Assembly: GCA_023634235.1 (NCBI GenBank) | Contig: JAMKCF010000007.1 | Location: 22,822,592 to 22,886,591 of the forward strand | DNA length: 64,000 bases | DNA from: Pisaster brevispinus | Lineage: Eukaryota; Echinodermata; Asteroidea; Forcipulatida; Asteriidae | Direction: 5' to 3' | Part shown: positions 23,891-36,385 of the stretch, in pieces | Numbering within the stretch: position 1 is the first letter of the stretch | How the letters are laid out: each line of letters begins with the position of its first letter | Made by a program: the position numbers and the translations under genes | The notes under the pieces: model-generated | What the model saw: the letters and a program-made list of their open reading frames with translations, nothing else | Database searches by the model: none | What the model was told of the DNA's origin: nothing

Positions 23891-24728
23891 GTTTGTTCGT
23901 TACAATCTCGTTTCTAGTTATTATTATTATTAATTATTATTACTCGTTGTTTCCACCGAAAATCCATTGACTTAACACATGAACTTTCTTGATACCATAC
24001 TGTTACTTTACTATTATAAGAAACACAAAAATTGTATACCACATAAAAGCTTATGTCCTGACTTAGTTTACAATTGACGTTTAGTTAAAATTCCTGAATA
24101 ATTATGCATGTGACAGCGGTCTGAATAGTTAATTAGTCAATCTTGTGTCCATCATATCTCAAGAAGTAAATATCCGATTTCCAAAATTGTTTCAGTTATA
24201 ATCACATTGTTTATTTTAGTTGACGATTTTGGCATATTCTTTTACCGTCACGTCATCATGAAGCCACATGTTGGCATGCTTTCATTCTGTGTACAAAACA
24301 CATAGTGGCTGAAACTAAGTGCTTCATAGACTTCATCTAGTCATCATAGCGTTTGTGGTTGATCTACTGTGTGGACCCAAATGAGATTTCTTGAGTCTAG
24401 AAAAAAAACATGAAAAGCGTAGCTTGTTTATTTATTTCTTAACCGATAGAGGACCAACTACTTTGTGCACAGCCTATTCGATTTGTGCATGAGCAACACA
24501 TGTAATTCATACGTACGTTTAGGGTTTACGTGAAAATGCATTAGATGGGAATAAGATATATACAATCATGTACCTGATACCTTATCAAATTTGTTAGTGT
24601 GAAAAACACAAGTTTTTTACTGTGACATCATCGGGTGTCAAATTTAGTAACTCATAGCTTATTTCTTAAAAACAATCTCCTGAATCACATGTCATAAAGT
24701 CGTAATGTTTGTGTTGTTTTGTAGCTTA
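23888..24728. other. Gene-free AT-rich spacer, unit 1
   Basis: It continues the third hairpin-headed module (TTATTATTATT tract, then the ACACATGAAC motif). No exon is supported. Confidence 0.4.
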
Positions 24729-25435
24729 GGGGTCTTGTCAAAATTAATCCTGGACAGACCATCGGACAAAGTTTATCCCATGTCAAATTTTTGTTGGACG
24801 GGCCATCGGATGGGAGTTCCAAGAAGATGATGTTCCACACGCTGAACAGTATCCTCCCGTCCGATGCACAGTACCCAAGGCACCCCACAGAGTGCTCTGC
24901 GGTTTCACTGGCTGATTAAACACTAATATAAACAAACTTGTGGTTTGCAGTTTGGAGTGAGTCTGGTCTGACCATTTGGAGGTCACTATAGTGTGGTGGA
25001 GTTTTTAACCCATTGTTTTTTGCAATAGACAAAATTACAAGCAAAGTTCCTGTAAACCGTTGCTTGTGTTCCCTTCCTCCATTCTTAATTTTTTTAGGTG
25101 AACAGTTAATAATTAAACAAATGGAATGTAAGCATCCAATGATCATCTATGATATGACCATTTTGTCTTTAGAAAATACTCAGGGTCATTGAGGCCTAAC
25201 CGTGAAACCGAAAACCTGCCCTTGGGAGACCCCTGCTGGTTTTCCAGTAGATAGCAATCTAAAGACCCTGCTGTTTGTGAACAAATCATCTCTGGTGAAG
25301 GCCAGTCACTGTGAATTCATCCCATGGCCCATCCGATGAAGTAATCGCTACAAGGGAATTCAACATGGGACGAGAAACCTGGTCCTGGACCGGTGCCTTC
25401 CAATGGCCGTCCGGGATTAGTTTTGACAAGGTCCC
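24729..25435. mobile_element. Harbinger-like MITE with 36-bp TIRs, unit 1
   Basis: The left end GGGGTCTTGTCAAAATTAAT and the complement of the right end, GGGACCTTGTCAAAACTAAT, match across about 36 bp (continuing CC-GGAC-G-CCAT-GG). TTA flanks both sides (24726-24728 and 25436-25438), a 3-bp TWA duplication typical of PIF/Harbinger. The interior (707 bp in total) has no transposase. The unit 2 copy is at 51946-52653. Confidence 0.75.
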
Positions 25436-25804
25436 TTACAACAATTGCAACTTTTTATTTAAAAAGATGACCCCACTGTGACCTTTACTTCTGGTCCAAA
25501 CAGTAAGCTCAAAACTTTTAAAAATCTTATCTTCTGAATCCCATGTCATAAAGTCGAAATGTTTGTGTTGTATTACAAAGTAGCTTGCCTTAAAACACTT
25601 GTGGGTCATTCCATGTCAATTCAACACGCTTTTGGACCTGATCGTCACAGATTGAAATGAAATTTGGTGTGCTGATTGGACTCCCTCAGAAACCCCCAGA
25701 ACACAAATTGTATGTAACTCGGTTCATTATTTTTTTGAGATATGGGTGAAATACGTTCATCTTAGCTTTGACCTTGTTGTGGTCTAGCATGTTTATTGAT
25801 GTCT

Positions 25805-27513
25805 TTACTCATAATGCTGATAGATTTCAACTGAATTGTGTGCAGCCACAGCCAGATCACCAGCTGGTGTGACTGTAAGACCAGAGGGATCAACACAATC
25901 CTTGATGATACATCCAATGTACTCGCCATCAGGGCTGTAATGGTGGATATCAGTTGGTCCTCTCCATACAGCAACATAGATGCTCCCATCCTTGTCACAA
26001 CACACACCACTAGGCCACCCAGGCTGATTGGTATCTACTGAGAAAACCACTTCACCATTGTAGTCTACTGATACTTACTTCCTGTCATCGCAGTTGGTGT
26101 AGATGAGTCGCTGTTTGTAGGTAGTCAAGTTGTCAGCAATTCCTGGAGCACGCAGTGTTCTGATGAGGGATCCATCTGGTTTGTGTAGAGAGATCTCTGC
26201 CTTGTCTTTATAACCCACAGCTATCAGATTGTTGTCATCCACTGTAATACATGATGGTTTACTGCCTACATTGAACTGTTGGAGGAGCTGATACATGTAG
26301 TTCCTACTGAAGGTCTTGACTGTTCCATTATCTAGAACAATGAGCTCATCATTCTTGTTCACAGTCACTTTGCTTGATCCAGTAAGACCTTTGATTGGTA
26401 GTTTTTGTGGGATGACAGTGGATTGAGGATTGCCCTTTGCCATGTCTGCTGATATTGTAATCACACTTACACAGTTCCCATGTGCCACAACAATATCACT
26501 ATTGGAGTATGCAGACACATCCCATACAGGATAAGTAGTCTTTATGTTTGTTTTCAGTGTCCATTTATCTTTCAGCAGCAGTCTCCCTAGTGATTTCTGG
26601 CCTTCTTTAAAGTCCATATAAGTCAACCCATCAGGTGTTTTTGTTGATTTTATCTCTCTGTAGTCTTTGAGGTCTTGTAAGAGTTGTTCTATGTGATGTA
26701 CAATATCGATCTGTTGTTCCATGAGTTGAATAACCTCATCCTGCTTGAGCTCTGCTTTGTTCATCTCTTTGTTGTTTGTAGCTCTTGCAGTTTCCATTGT
26801 CTCGACTCTGTCTTTATAAATCTGTTCAGCCTCTTGCATCAGTTTCTGCTGCTCCTCTCTGATCCTGGCAACCTCCTTGGCAATCTCATCATCAGCTTTC
26901 TTGGAGATCTTCTCTTTAGTGGCAGCAAAGTTAGAGTCTAACGTCTTACGGGACATATCTATTTCTTGAATGGTTACATTGAAGAATTGAATGTTCTTTC
27001 TTACTTCTGCTAGAAGTTCAGTGGCATGTTGTTTACTTTTCTCTGAAGCTTCATTCAGTTCTATGGCAGGGTGTGTTCTGTGGTCTTTTGCAATGCAAGT
27101 TGTACATATCAGTTTCTTGCACGTTTCACAATACAGGACAAGATCCTTGCCAGTATGCTTACTACACTTGGAAATAAACTCCTGACTGGGTTCTTGTTTT
27201 ACTTGTTTTGCTTGCTGTTTCACATGGGTTTCATGTTTGTCCAAAACCTCTATCAGAGAATAGGCTGTAAAGTTTGTTTTCAGACCATCAATGCCATTTT
27301 CCTTTAACAGAGTTTCTTTTCTACACATACTGGACATGAAAGTGTTGTAGGAGTTGGACTATTCTGTCTGAGTTGTTGAAGGCATTTAAGACAAAATGAA
27401 TGAGAACACTCCAGTAGTTTGGGTTGCTTGAAGCGTTCACTGCAAATTGGACATTCAAGATGATCCTGACTAATCTCTGCTAGCACTGACTGAGTTGTTA
27501 TATTGGATGCCAT
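25805..27513 (-). pseudogene. TRIM-NHL gene, broken copy, unit 1
   Basis: This is the paralogue of the intact gene at 53025-54740. The start is ATG at 27513 (MASNITTQSVLAEI). The RING Cys/His residues are present up to CPVC, where a 2-bp insertion (near 27330) shifts the frame and leads to a stop at 27304. The rest, including B-box, coiled coil and most of the propeller, is readable from 27337 to 26075 in another frame. It ends where TTA (Leu) in unit 2 is TAA here (26075-26077). The last propeller repeats are open again to 25805, with a short deletion in the loop after IYVA. Two disabling changes make a full product unlikely unless sequencing errors are involved. Confidence 0.85.
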
Positions 27514-28044
27514 TCTGATTGGAAGTACTTGCTGAAATGTTGAGCTGTGAATTAAAAGAGAAAACTGATCCAATTAGATCAATGTCTTATACCAGTAGCC
27601 TTTCTCATCAATGGAAGGCTTGATTTCATGGTCATTATAAACTATTATTAACATCTCTGCTAAAGACCAGTAGTGTATTGAGGCGGGCACTGGGACCACC
27701 CCATTCATCTTTTTTTCATAGAGTAATTTCTGCACATTTACTTGGTCTTTGGTTACCTTGCCCAAATTTCAAACCTGTGACCAAAATCCAAACATTTTTA
27801 ATTTTTTGAATTTTTTTTTTCATTGATTTTTTTTTTTTTTTTGGTGGGGGGGGGGGGGGTCGTGGTAAAAAGTTAGGGTTGGTCGGGTAACCAGAAATTG
27901 TTTTTTTTTGTTGTTTTTTTTGGGGGGGTGCTTAACGCTGGTAATCTGTCAGCCTTAACGCCATAGCAACTGCTTGATGCATACTACCAGGGAAATTGGA
28001 GTTGGTCACTGGAACCCAAATTGACGGCTTTGGCCAGCTGTGGC
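27514..28044. other. Upstream flank of the unit 1 TRIM gene
   Basis: 27514-27700 matches 54741-54925 and probably includes the TRIM promoter and 5' UTR. From about 27780 there are long T and G homopolymers (for example 27826-27860). 27930-28044 matches 56650-56765 (ATGCATA-TACCAGGGAAATTGGA and GACGGCTTTGGCCAGCTG), which marks the right edge of the duplicated unit. Confidence 0.6.
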
Positions 28045-29339
28045 TATATCACTACGTCTTTTTAATGTTAAAGATGGATATGAACGAGATAATAAAATAC
28101 GATGCATGTTTAAATTCATGTTTGCGAGTGTAATAAAGACCTTAGTTTCACTTACACAAAGTTTCAAATTTCAGATGTTTTTAAAAAGACAATAATTTGA
28201 CGTGAATCTGTTTTGCGAAATGAGCGTGTCGTCATCACTTCATTTACATATCATGAATAAAACATTTTACCGGTTTTGATGACGTACAGCCATGGATCGA
28301 GACTGGACCCCGCGCCCGTCCGTACATTAGTAGTATGTATACAAGGTATATATGCCGTGAAGTGTATATGATGTACACACGCATACGGGTCTGTGGACTG
28401 AGACTCGAGAGATAAATAACACACGATTTTGGCATTTTTCCTCAATAGAAGTATCTTTGGCGATAAAAAGACATGCAGTCTAGCCTCACTATTTTATAAA
28501 AAACAGCAGACAGCATACGCTATACGTACAGGTCAAAGTGCAATGTTCAGGTCGTCTCCACGGGAATCCGTCATACAATCGGCTTTTTCACACTTCTTTG
28601 AAAAACCGCGGAAATTCATCACTTAAGAGTCGTTTTTATTTTCGAATTCTTTATCATTTCAAACTTCCAATATTAATTTTGTTTTGCTAAAAATAGTTCA
28701 TACATACATTGTTAAGAAGGCTAAATGATTCTTGTTGCCTGGAATACACCAGGCAATTAGGCGGCATACACACTGATCTAGCCATAGACGCAAACAGAAG
28801 CTATTAATTCAAATGCAGCCAAAGACTGGCAGGTCTGGTACCGGTAAAACACTGCCTGCATACTGCACAGTGTATAATTTAAACACTAAAAGTGTTGTTA
28901 TAAAAGTCAGCATCCATGATTAATGAGTGTCCTTTTGGCAGTGAGTCAACTGTAACTTTCAACCTCTAAAGAAATCTTCATTAATGAATCACTCTCAAAT
29001 AAATGACTCTTAATTCTAAAAAGCATGATCACAGTATTATTGAAACAGTTCTATTTTGATAAGAGTCAGTTATGGAATTTTTGAATTGTGGGTGTTCTAA
29101 GTTAACTAATGTTTCAAGTAATACTTCTGGAGAAGAGGCAAGGGGTTGCGGGTAAATCAAAAACCAGAACTGATTGGAAAATAAGATTTAAATTGCATGT
29201 ACAGAACTTTGTTTAATCTAAGTGTGTTTTATCAGGTCATTTTCAATTCTAATTTTACAACATCTGTTTTGCAATCAATGTGATTCAGTCATATAAGTGA
29301 ACAAGTTTAAGTACATGTATTCTAACAATTTAGTGATTT

Positions 29340-29465
29340 AAACAAGTGACTCGTGCTCAGACTTGGACTCAAACCAAGTGACTCGTGACTCGGACTTGGA
29401 CTCGACCCAAGTGACTTGAGACTCGCACTCAGACTCGACACAAGTGACTCGAATACCACTCTGAA
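29340..29465. repeat. Degenerate GTGACTCG/ACTTGGACTCG repeats
   Basis: The motif CAAGTGACTCGTGACTCGG recurs four times with changes over about 125 bp. A related but diverged stretch lies at 56325-56410 (GTGACTCGGACTTGATTCAAG), so this belongs to a dispersed element rather than a purely local microsatellite. Confidence 0.55.
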
Positions 29466-29519
29466 TAAATGTTGATATCACGGTAAAAAAACCCAATAAG
29501 ATTTACTAGTGTCTTGTGA

Positions 29520-29660
29520 TATATCTTGGCGATCGTTAAGAACTCTGGATTCAAGTTCTGGTGTTTCTGATTCAGCAAAGTGTGGGTTCGAGTCCTGGTC
29601 TTGACACTTGTGTCTCTAAGCAGAATACTTTACCATAATTTCTTATGACAAAGCCCCAGG
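29520..29660 (+). repeat. tRNA-derived SINE-like segment
   Basis: A B-box-like GTGGGTTCGAGTCCTG is followed by a block containing ACACTTGTGTCTCTAAGCAG and ACTTTACCATAATT. This order resembles the conserved core of several invertebrate and fish tRNA-SINEs. The A-box is weak. Its tail is not defined. Confidence 0.45.
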
Positions 29661-31254
29661 TCCCTTGTTCTAGGATTGGTAGTGTGCACAAAAGTATCCT
29701 GAACACTTATCATGTATGTGTGGGGGTTGACCCTGGTGTTTCTTATTCACATTTTTGTTGTAGGTTTAGATGACCTTTCCAACAAGGGAACACGGCAATG
29801 TTCCCATAAGGGGATATAAACGCTGAGCTGGCAACAGTCAGTCTCTCTCATACAAGCATTGGTTTAACGTCTATGATTATGATTTGCACAAATCAATAAA
29901 TTGTGACTTAGTAACTAACTGACATTACTTTATGTCATTGTGAAATCAGGGATTAGTTTGGCTGGATGCAAGTCCTGCAGTCTAACAGTTTGACCATGGT
30001 TCACATTGCACTTGTACATGTACTGTAGGTCAAATTCTCACATGTAAATGATTGAGTATGATTATGTGATTATGCAAGCCTTCAGTCAGATTGCTTTAAG
30101 GCTTTTAGACAGTTTAAGCAATGGTATCTCAGTCATGCATTCATGTTCATGAATGTCCTATTAAGACTGGCTGGAATTGATTGACAGTGGAATTATATCC
30201 AATGTACAGTACATGTAGCCCTGTTAGGACGTCAGTGTAATGCAACGAAGGAGTCCAACCTGGGCTACAATGTAGGGTGTGTTGTAGAGAACACCATGTC
30301 CGAGCAACTTTAGCTTGTAGCTTTAAAAACATACACTCAGCATAAAACAGCATTGTGTGTGTCTGCACATCATATTTGTATCATAGGCATTACACATGCA
30401 AGTTAAAGAAGACAGCGGTACATACCAGCACTCACTTCACTTTACTTGTCAAAATAGAAAGGTTTTGAATGTGATCTGTCTATGCAACTATCCACTACTG
30501 TAAGCCCCCAGAATCAAAGAAGGCCATTGAACATGAATTGATCAATCAACACTGATCAAAGCAAATACTATTCTTGGTAAATATGTTTTGTTCTGCAAGT
30601 ATAACTTAACAGTATTTGATGGAAGAATATGGCATGAAACACGGCAACAAATCTTGTAATTTGAGAGGAGGTTCCAGCAATGATCTGTTAGATGTTGGCA
30701 CATTACACTGAACGATGTCCCTTCTGTTGTATTACCATAGAGTTACCTACATGTACATGTAGCTCTATGGTTAAACTATTGCACACTACGCCATGTATTG
30801 TGGAAATCCCCGTTTCTATTTATACGCTGCGTGACGTATTGTCACAGCACTACTGCATTGAGTGAATGACATACTGGAATGACATTGACTTCAAAGTCTT
30901 GGTGTCAGACTCACACATAGTACTGGGACTCAGTGAGATCAATAACAGGTTGTTGAACCTTGCACTGAGCATACTGGAATACTAGTTTGGTTTCTGGATT
31001 CAGATGTCATCTTTGCTTAAAACCGTTAGTATTCATCTTGATAATTAATCAGACTGTTTCTATTGCATCTTATTGAAAATTCAACTATCATATTTTAATT
31101 GATGTACTGCGGTGTGTGGCTTAAGCTCTTTGTACAGTTGTAATGTGTATTAATGGTAGCTACAAACAGCTAGTAAGTAAATTTGTTTAATAACTTTTTT
31201 TAAATAACTTCTAAAGCTGTTTTTGTGTGTGTGTTAGTTTACTGAAAAACAAAA

Positions 31255-32685
31255 GTAAATGTGCAGATTTTAAAGCTTTTACTGTGTGCCACACCCTTGC
31301 CGTTTTTGTAACCTTTTTTCTAGCGAGGATGGAATTATAGCATGGGATATTTCAAAAAGATGAACCTTGGTTTAAAGCGCAAAGCTTTTCAGTGTTTAAA
31401 AATTGTTTTAACATTACATTGTTTGTAGGTGCTGTCTGGTGCCATCTAGGACACATCAGAGGTATTTTGCACATTATTTTGATCCTGTTGAACATTAGCT
31501 AATTTTGCCTTTTAAAACTCATGTTATTTTTGTTAAAGAGGGCGGGGGGAGCAGATTGGTCAGCTAATATACAAGAAGGGACACAAGTAGAATTTTCTAC
31601 TGATAAATCTAACTTAAACCATACAACTAAAGTCATGTTCACATTGGAATTTGTTTAGGGTAAATGAACCGAGCAAATGGGTAGTTTACATTTAACCCCT
31701 GGAGGTAGCTTAACTTCATGTCAGCCACTCTCTGCCAAGGTAAACTAATCAGGTCAAACTAACTGAGCAAAAAGTCCAGTGCGAACTCATCCTCCTAGAA
31801 CATGCAGCAAGTAAAATACCAAGTCCAGTATGCTACACAGCCATGGTCACATGACACACACAAGTGAACTACAATATGGATGGACAGGTGATGTTCTCAC
31901 CCATATTATTGATGCGGCAGTATACAGAACTCAGAAAATGCACCCCTATGCTTGCTGTCATTTTGCTGCGCTTCTATTCATCCATCGTGTACAAGCTATA
32001 GGTCATGTATTTTGTCACATCTGGTTTAAGGTGTTTGTAATTGGTCAGTTGATTTGTTTCACCATTGTCTCGATTAGGTTTTACAGGTGGACCAATATTC
32101 AGACCCCTGCCAAGTACCCATCAAAGGCGTGATTGGTCTATCCTTATATCAGGTCACACATATGCATCTAGTTTATAACCAAAATGTAATATAAAAGCAA
32201 TCGGACATTTCACTTAGGCACTAGGGGGTCTCAAAAATGACGAAAAGTCATTATGCAGGCTAAAATGTCCCTTTTTTAAAGACCTACATGTACATTGTGT
32301 ACACTCTTTTAATGACCTGTGCTTTTTTTGACAGTATTATTTAGTTGATGTTAGGGATGTAGGAAGGAGTTGGGGTACCCCATATACACTCATATGTACC
32401 TCATGGCATGGAGTATTTGATGTAATCAGAGTTATGTGAGAAGATATATGCACACCTCATGACATTGAGAGACTAAAGGAGAGGTGTACCAAGGTACTCA
32501 TATACCTCATGGCATAGGAGGTTTTACAGGAAGAGTTCATGTGAGAGTTGAGTTGATATGACCTGAGAAGAAAGGTACACCTCTAGGCATTGATGCAGAG
32601 AGTTATGTGGGACTAAAGAAGAGGTGTAGGCCTACTGAGGTAAACATATACCTTATGGCATTTGATTTTGATATTATAAGGGTAA
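31255..32685. other. Leading part of unit 2, non-coding
   Basis: It aligns with unit 3 but shows no convincing exon. It includes a copy of the TCAGCTAATA/TGTTCACATTGG dispersed repeat (31545-31795), a conserved but unsupported 100-codon open frame (31830-32132), the deletion junction at 32345-32350, and a single 150-bp unit (about 32478-32625) of the array that is expanded in unit 3. Confidence 0.55.
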
Positions 32686-33435
32686 CAGTCGACTCTCGTT
32701 AATACGTGGTCCGCCAGACTGGCCCGTTTTCCTTGTATTATCCGAACCTCGTCATAAACGCAGCGCACTACTATTAACATGATGGGGCACGTTGTCATAG
32801 TGCATGCACTATACACGTGTCTAGGCTAGAACGGAGCGGTTTGCTACCTAAGTAGTACAGTTCTTACAGCATCCTGTGCACACAAATATCAATGATAATA
32901 TGCTTTTTTTTTATATACTATGATCATACAAATTTAGTATTTTGTATAACTCAAATCATAGCAAAGTGATGTAAAACTTGCCGTTCATGTGACCATGATG
33001 TGACAGATTTGATACTGGGTAGTGCCTACATGTATGTGTATGCTGAACGTTGTTTTTATTGGTAGTTGTCCAAGGAAAGTAGCATTTCAAGCGTAGGTTA
33101 CCAGCAAAATGTTTCTGGTTTTCAGATCGGACAGAAAAGCATGGCCAGTCCGGTCCGGTCCGATCCAATAAATACTTTGGCGACAAGAAAGTAATTTCCG
33201 AACCTTGACTGAACGGTACGCTTCGCACAACAATATTTTTCAGATCTCGCTACAAAAGTATGAAAAACAAAACATTTTGTCATCATGGGGCAGCAAAAAT
33301 ACCTCGTATTATCCGTGTTTTCGTAAAACCGTGCTCGCATTTTCCGTTTTTTAAGACATAGAAACACGCATGGGACAGTTTGGGACGGGTGAAAAACCTT
33401 GTATAGACCGACGTGTCATATATTCGAGTTGACTG
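32686..33435. mobile_element. pogo/Tigger-like non-autonomous element, unit 2
   Basis: The left end CAGTCGACTCTCGTTAATAC and the complement of the right end, CAGTCAACTCGAATATATGA, match in the outer 10 bp or so. TA lies just outside. CAGT-GACTC with Tc1/mariner-type TA targets is characteristic of pogo/Tigger elements. The interior carries phrases such as CGTATTATCCG repeated in both halves but no transposase. The unit 3 copy is at 60193-60965. Confidence 0.6.
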
Positions 33436-33545
33436 TATATGTTATGAAAAGGACTACACTTGTAAGTCACTACAAGAATCTTACTTTGGACTAAGCTACT
33501 CTAGGTTTTTTTATTCTGATCTATTTATTTAAATTTTGCTTTCAG

Positions 33546-33705
33546 TTTGGATACTGTTGGCGAGGTACAGATGGGCTGCTGCACTACTAGACATATCTGG
33601 GCATATGAATTGTGGAATCTCCCTGAGACACCAGACATAGTGGTATTGAGTTTGAAGATGCAGGCTGGAGGGTACTACTTCAAGGATGGGTTCGCTGTGG
33701 ACGGG
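33546..33705 (+). pseudogene. 4-aminobutyrate aminotransferase-like exon, unit 2, broken
   Basis: This is the counterpart of the 61077-61244 exon of unit 3, with the same acceptor (TTGCTTTCAG) and donor (GTAAGA). Relative to unit 3, 8 bp are missing near the 5' end of the exon (TTTGGATACTGTTGGCG), which shifts the frame. The family signatures (GHFWAYELWNLP in unit 3, then LSLKMQAGG) are recognisable only across frames, and a TAG interrupts the first part. The preceding exon has been deleted from this unit. Confidence 0.7.
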
Positions 33706-34384
33706 GTAAGATGAGGTGCACATTGTGCAGCAAATTTGATCAAGGTCCAGTGATTAACTAGTGGCTGGTTTGTGATGAACGTAGTACATGTGCACTTCTG
33801 TGAATAGCTCTAGACATGTCGTCGTGTGTAGACGTGACCATGAGAAAATGGCAATGGCCATCAGTTTTTTTATCAGAGTTGGCTCGCAAGTAGTAAAGTG
33901 TACCTTATCGTTCTGGATGATTTAATCATAAGAACTTGAACAGTGCCAAAAATTAATGGCAAGCTCTTATTAAAATAAAGTAACTGATTGAGTAATGTTG
34001 TTGCAAAGTCAGATCAATGCTATCATTTGTCTGATAACTGGTCCTCTGTGTAGAGTGCTATTAAAACAGGTGTTGGTAACCAGCAGCAATGGACCCAATA
34101 GCAGGTCACAAATTGTCAATGAGACTAGTCCAACCATCATGGACTTGCATGACTTTGATCAGTGTTAGTCAAACTATGGTTAACCAAGGTCCTTGATTGA
34201 ACTTATTCATTGTTACATCAGTGTAACAACATTTTAACGTAATCTGGTTTAAAAGTTGTACACTTGAAATCATACAAACAATTTGGTGCAGTAATCTGTA
34301 GTTGCAACGAGATCAAAACTCTTAAAAGGTACTTGTTGCATAAATGTGATAATATATAAATAATTGAAGAAAAGGCTCGTAAAT

Positions 34385-34710
34385 TATTTACGGTCGGTTT
34401 TTGAAGCACAATCAGACCGTTGGAATGCCAATTAGGTTAGAACAAATGTTGGATTTGAACCAGTGTGCATCAGAGAGTTCCAGACTTGTCTTACTCAGGC
34501 CAAAAGCCCCTTGGTACTCTGATGCAGTCCATGAGGCAAAACGAGTAAGACGCCGTGCTGAATGCAAATTGAGAAATTCAGGTCTAGAAATTGACAGTCA
34601 ACTGTACAAAGAACAATGTAGTTCTTACAATGCCATCTTATCTCAATCCAAATGTCATTATCTGACAAATGAGATAGCTGAGTGTGACACCAAGCACATT
34701 TTACAATTTG
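34385..34710 (+). mobile_element. CR1/L2-like LINE remnant, unit 2
   Basis: This is the best-preserved of the three copies. One frame stays open through RPKAPWYSDAVHEAKRVRRR and SGLEIDSQLYKEQC, the endonuclease-RT linker of CR1-like elements. It continues open to 34937 into sequence with no RT resemblance. It is flanked by the same DNA as in units 1 and 3, so it inserted before the duplication. Confidence 0.6.
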
Positions 34711-35389
34711 TCCAGGTGTTTACCTGTCCAAATGTTATCAAAGTGGAACTATTCACAGTGTCATGGCAATATTTTGAAAGGTATGTTTGTAAACAAGTGA
34801 ATGTTGTGTACGTTGCCAAAAGTTTGTTTAAAAAACTCATAATAAATTCAAAGTTTCTTATCCCCTTTGGACTGTTGGGACCTAACCCTTGTATAACATC
34901 AGTGTCTGTTGCAACTGAGGAGCCCAATCTGGGCTAGTTGAGACCTGGCAAAAAAGTACTGTGTCAAGTGTCAAATTACCCTGGGTTGACTCTTTGATTC
35001 CTTGAAACTATTACATCAATGGCACTCCTCTAGGAATTCTCATAGGCATTGTGCGGCAGAATGATGTAGTATAAGCCAAGGGCTATAGCCTGGCCACTCC
35101 TGTCTGAAGTTGGCATGTCTTCCATTGGCTTGGAATTCTGGTCTATATCTGATGGTTCAGACTATTAGAAAGGGATTGTTTTCACCCCCCAAAATATGTT
35201 GTTATAAAAGCATAAAACATCTGTTTGAAGTAGGGTATGGGTGTCATGAATGTGTGGTTTAGATTCCCATAGTGCAATGCTTTGCATACATGAATTGGTG
35301 TGTAAGGTTAACAAGTTTTGGGAGTTTGCGGTTTCTTGTTTTAGTGCGCATTTGGTTAATCTATTATAATTGTGTGGTTTACTTTGAAG

Positions 35390-36182
35390 GGTTCGCTCTA
35401 GGAGCTGCCATTGGGTTGTTTGCTGCAAGTGTATCCCTGTGGACCCTGACCAAGCAGCCAAAACAGAAGCCAGGGCTGTCCTGAAAGATATCGGCGCCAT
35501 GTTTGTAGGAACAAAGTGTGTTATAGAATCAGTAAGTTGGGTTCAACTTGGTTGTATGTAGTTCTGATAGAATGGACTCTCTGGGGTTTTCCTCCCACAT
35601 CTGAAACTTCCTTTCTTTGTCTTCTCTCCATGGGGTTCTTGGCTTGTATAGTGATTATTAAGTTTGCTCTGAAATTCCTTGGCTTCACAACCAGAGGTAA
35701 TAAATGAAGTTAAATGAAAAGACATTCACAAACAGATCCACATTGACTATGAGCCTCTAACCCTTAAGAGACCATTCATTTCTGTATAACCATTACCATT
35801 TGCCCAAGCACGGTTTTGTTGTAGATTTGTTGAAACATTTTTTGGTCATGTAAAAGTGTCTGAAACTAATTAATAACAAACAAAAACCTGGTTTTATTTT
35901 GAAACATAGATACCATACCAACATTGGAAAATTTTCAATCCAATACCTTGAACTTTTTGGTTGAGTGGAAGAAGGTCAGATCTTGCAGATGCTTGCAGCC
36001 CGAGGGGGCATTTTGGTTCAAGTCTTTTCCGACCGCTATTGTCTCTAAACGATTAATGTACATTTTGATGTAGTCTAATTGTGTTTTTTGTATATCCTCT
36101 TGACTTAAGTATCGAGGTCAGAGTGACTGGATGAACAGTCCCATTGCAGGCTGTGTTACAGGCGGGCTTATAGTATACAGAG
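35390..36182 (+). pseudogene. TIM22-like exons, unit 2, frameshifted
   Basis: Exon a (35390-35531) is 1 nt shorter than in units 1 and 3: GTGTATCCCTG replaces GTGTTGACCCTG after the first membrane segment, and this breaks the frame before the conserved VLKD region. Splice sites are kept. Exon b (36110-36182) is intact and still encodes YRGQSDWMNSPIAGCVTGG. The copy cannot give a TIM22-like product through the normal junction. It shares with the other units the missing 14 or so residues before GAMF. Confidence 0.7.
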
Positions 36183-36385
36183 GTATGATAAATTACTGAT
36201 ATTTACATGGATATAAATATTCATTTTGTGTTGAACAAAAACAAAATTGACTAGAGCGAGATTTGATGATGAACCTCAGAACTTTATGAAATCTGTCCCA
36301 GATTTCACTTTGGAAAGTCGGGTTACACAACAAGACGTAACGAATGAGACCTTTTTGTTATACCCTTTTCTCCGAAGTGATACCT

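Larger units (their letters stand above)
13289..28044 (+). repeat. Segmental duplication, unit 1
   Basis: From about 13289 (AACTAGTGGCTGGTTTGTGATG) this block aligns by eye almost base for base with 33753-39065 plus 45316-54925, and its start also aligns with 61292 to the window end. Differences are scattered substitutions and small indels. The main structural differences are the absence of the DIRS element, two fewer SINE copies in the 20.4-kb array, and the lack of the leading portion present in units 2 and 3. Stretches without a named feature, such as 13289-13930, 19849-20406, 21475-22797 and 25436-25804, hold no exon that I can support. Confidence 0.93.
28045..31254. other. Unique spacer between units 1 and 2
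   Basis: No counterpart exists between units 2 and 3, where GGCCAGCTGCGCC is joined directly to TAAATGTGCAG. No exon is supported. It contains a degenerate ACTTGGACTCG/GTGACTCG repeat at 29340-29465 and a tRNA-SINE-like segment at about 29520-29650. An open stretch at 28429-28626 has no supporting signal. Confidence 0.55.

Noticed and set aside
25600..25760. Segment beginning GGGTCATTCCATGTCAATTC as a transposon end
   Set aside because: The phrase resembles ends of known repeats, but no matching inverted end was found within either unit, so no element could be delimited.
27574..27765. Open frame upstream of the unit 1 TRIM gene on the minus strand
   Set aside because: It is only partly shared with unit 2, crosses the point where the units diverge and has no recognisable domain. 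More likely 5' UTR or flank.
31830..32132. 100-codon open frame shared by units 2 and 3 (57338-57640)
   Set aside because: It starts with ATG and is kept in both copies, but composition is not protein-like, no family is recognised, and the two copies are too similar overall for conservation to mean selection.
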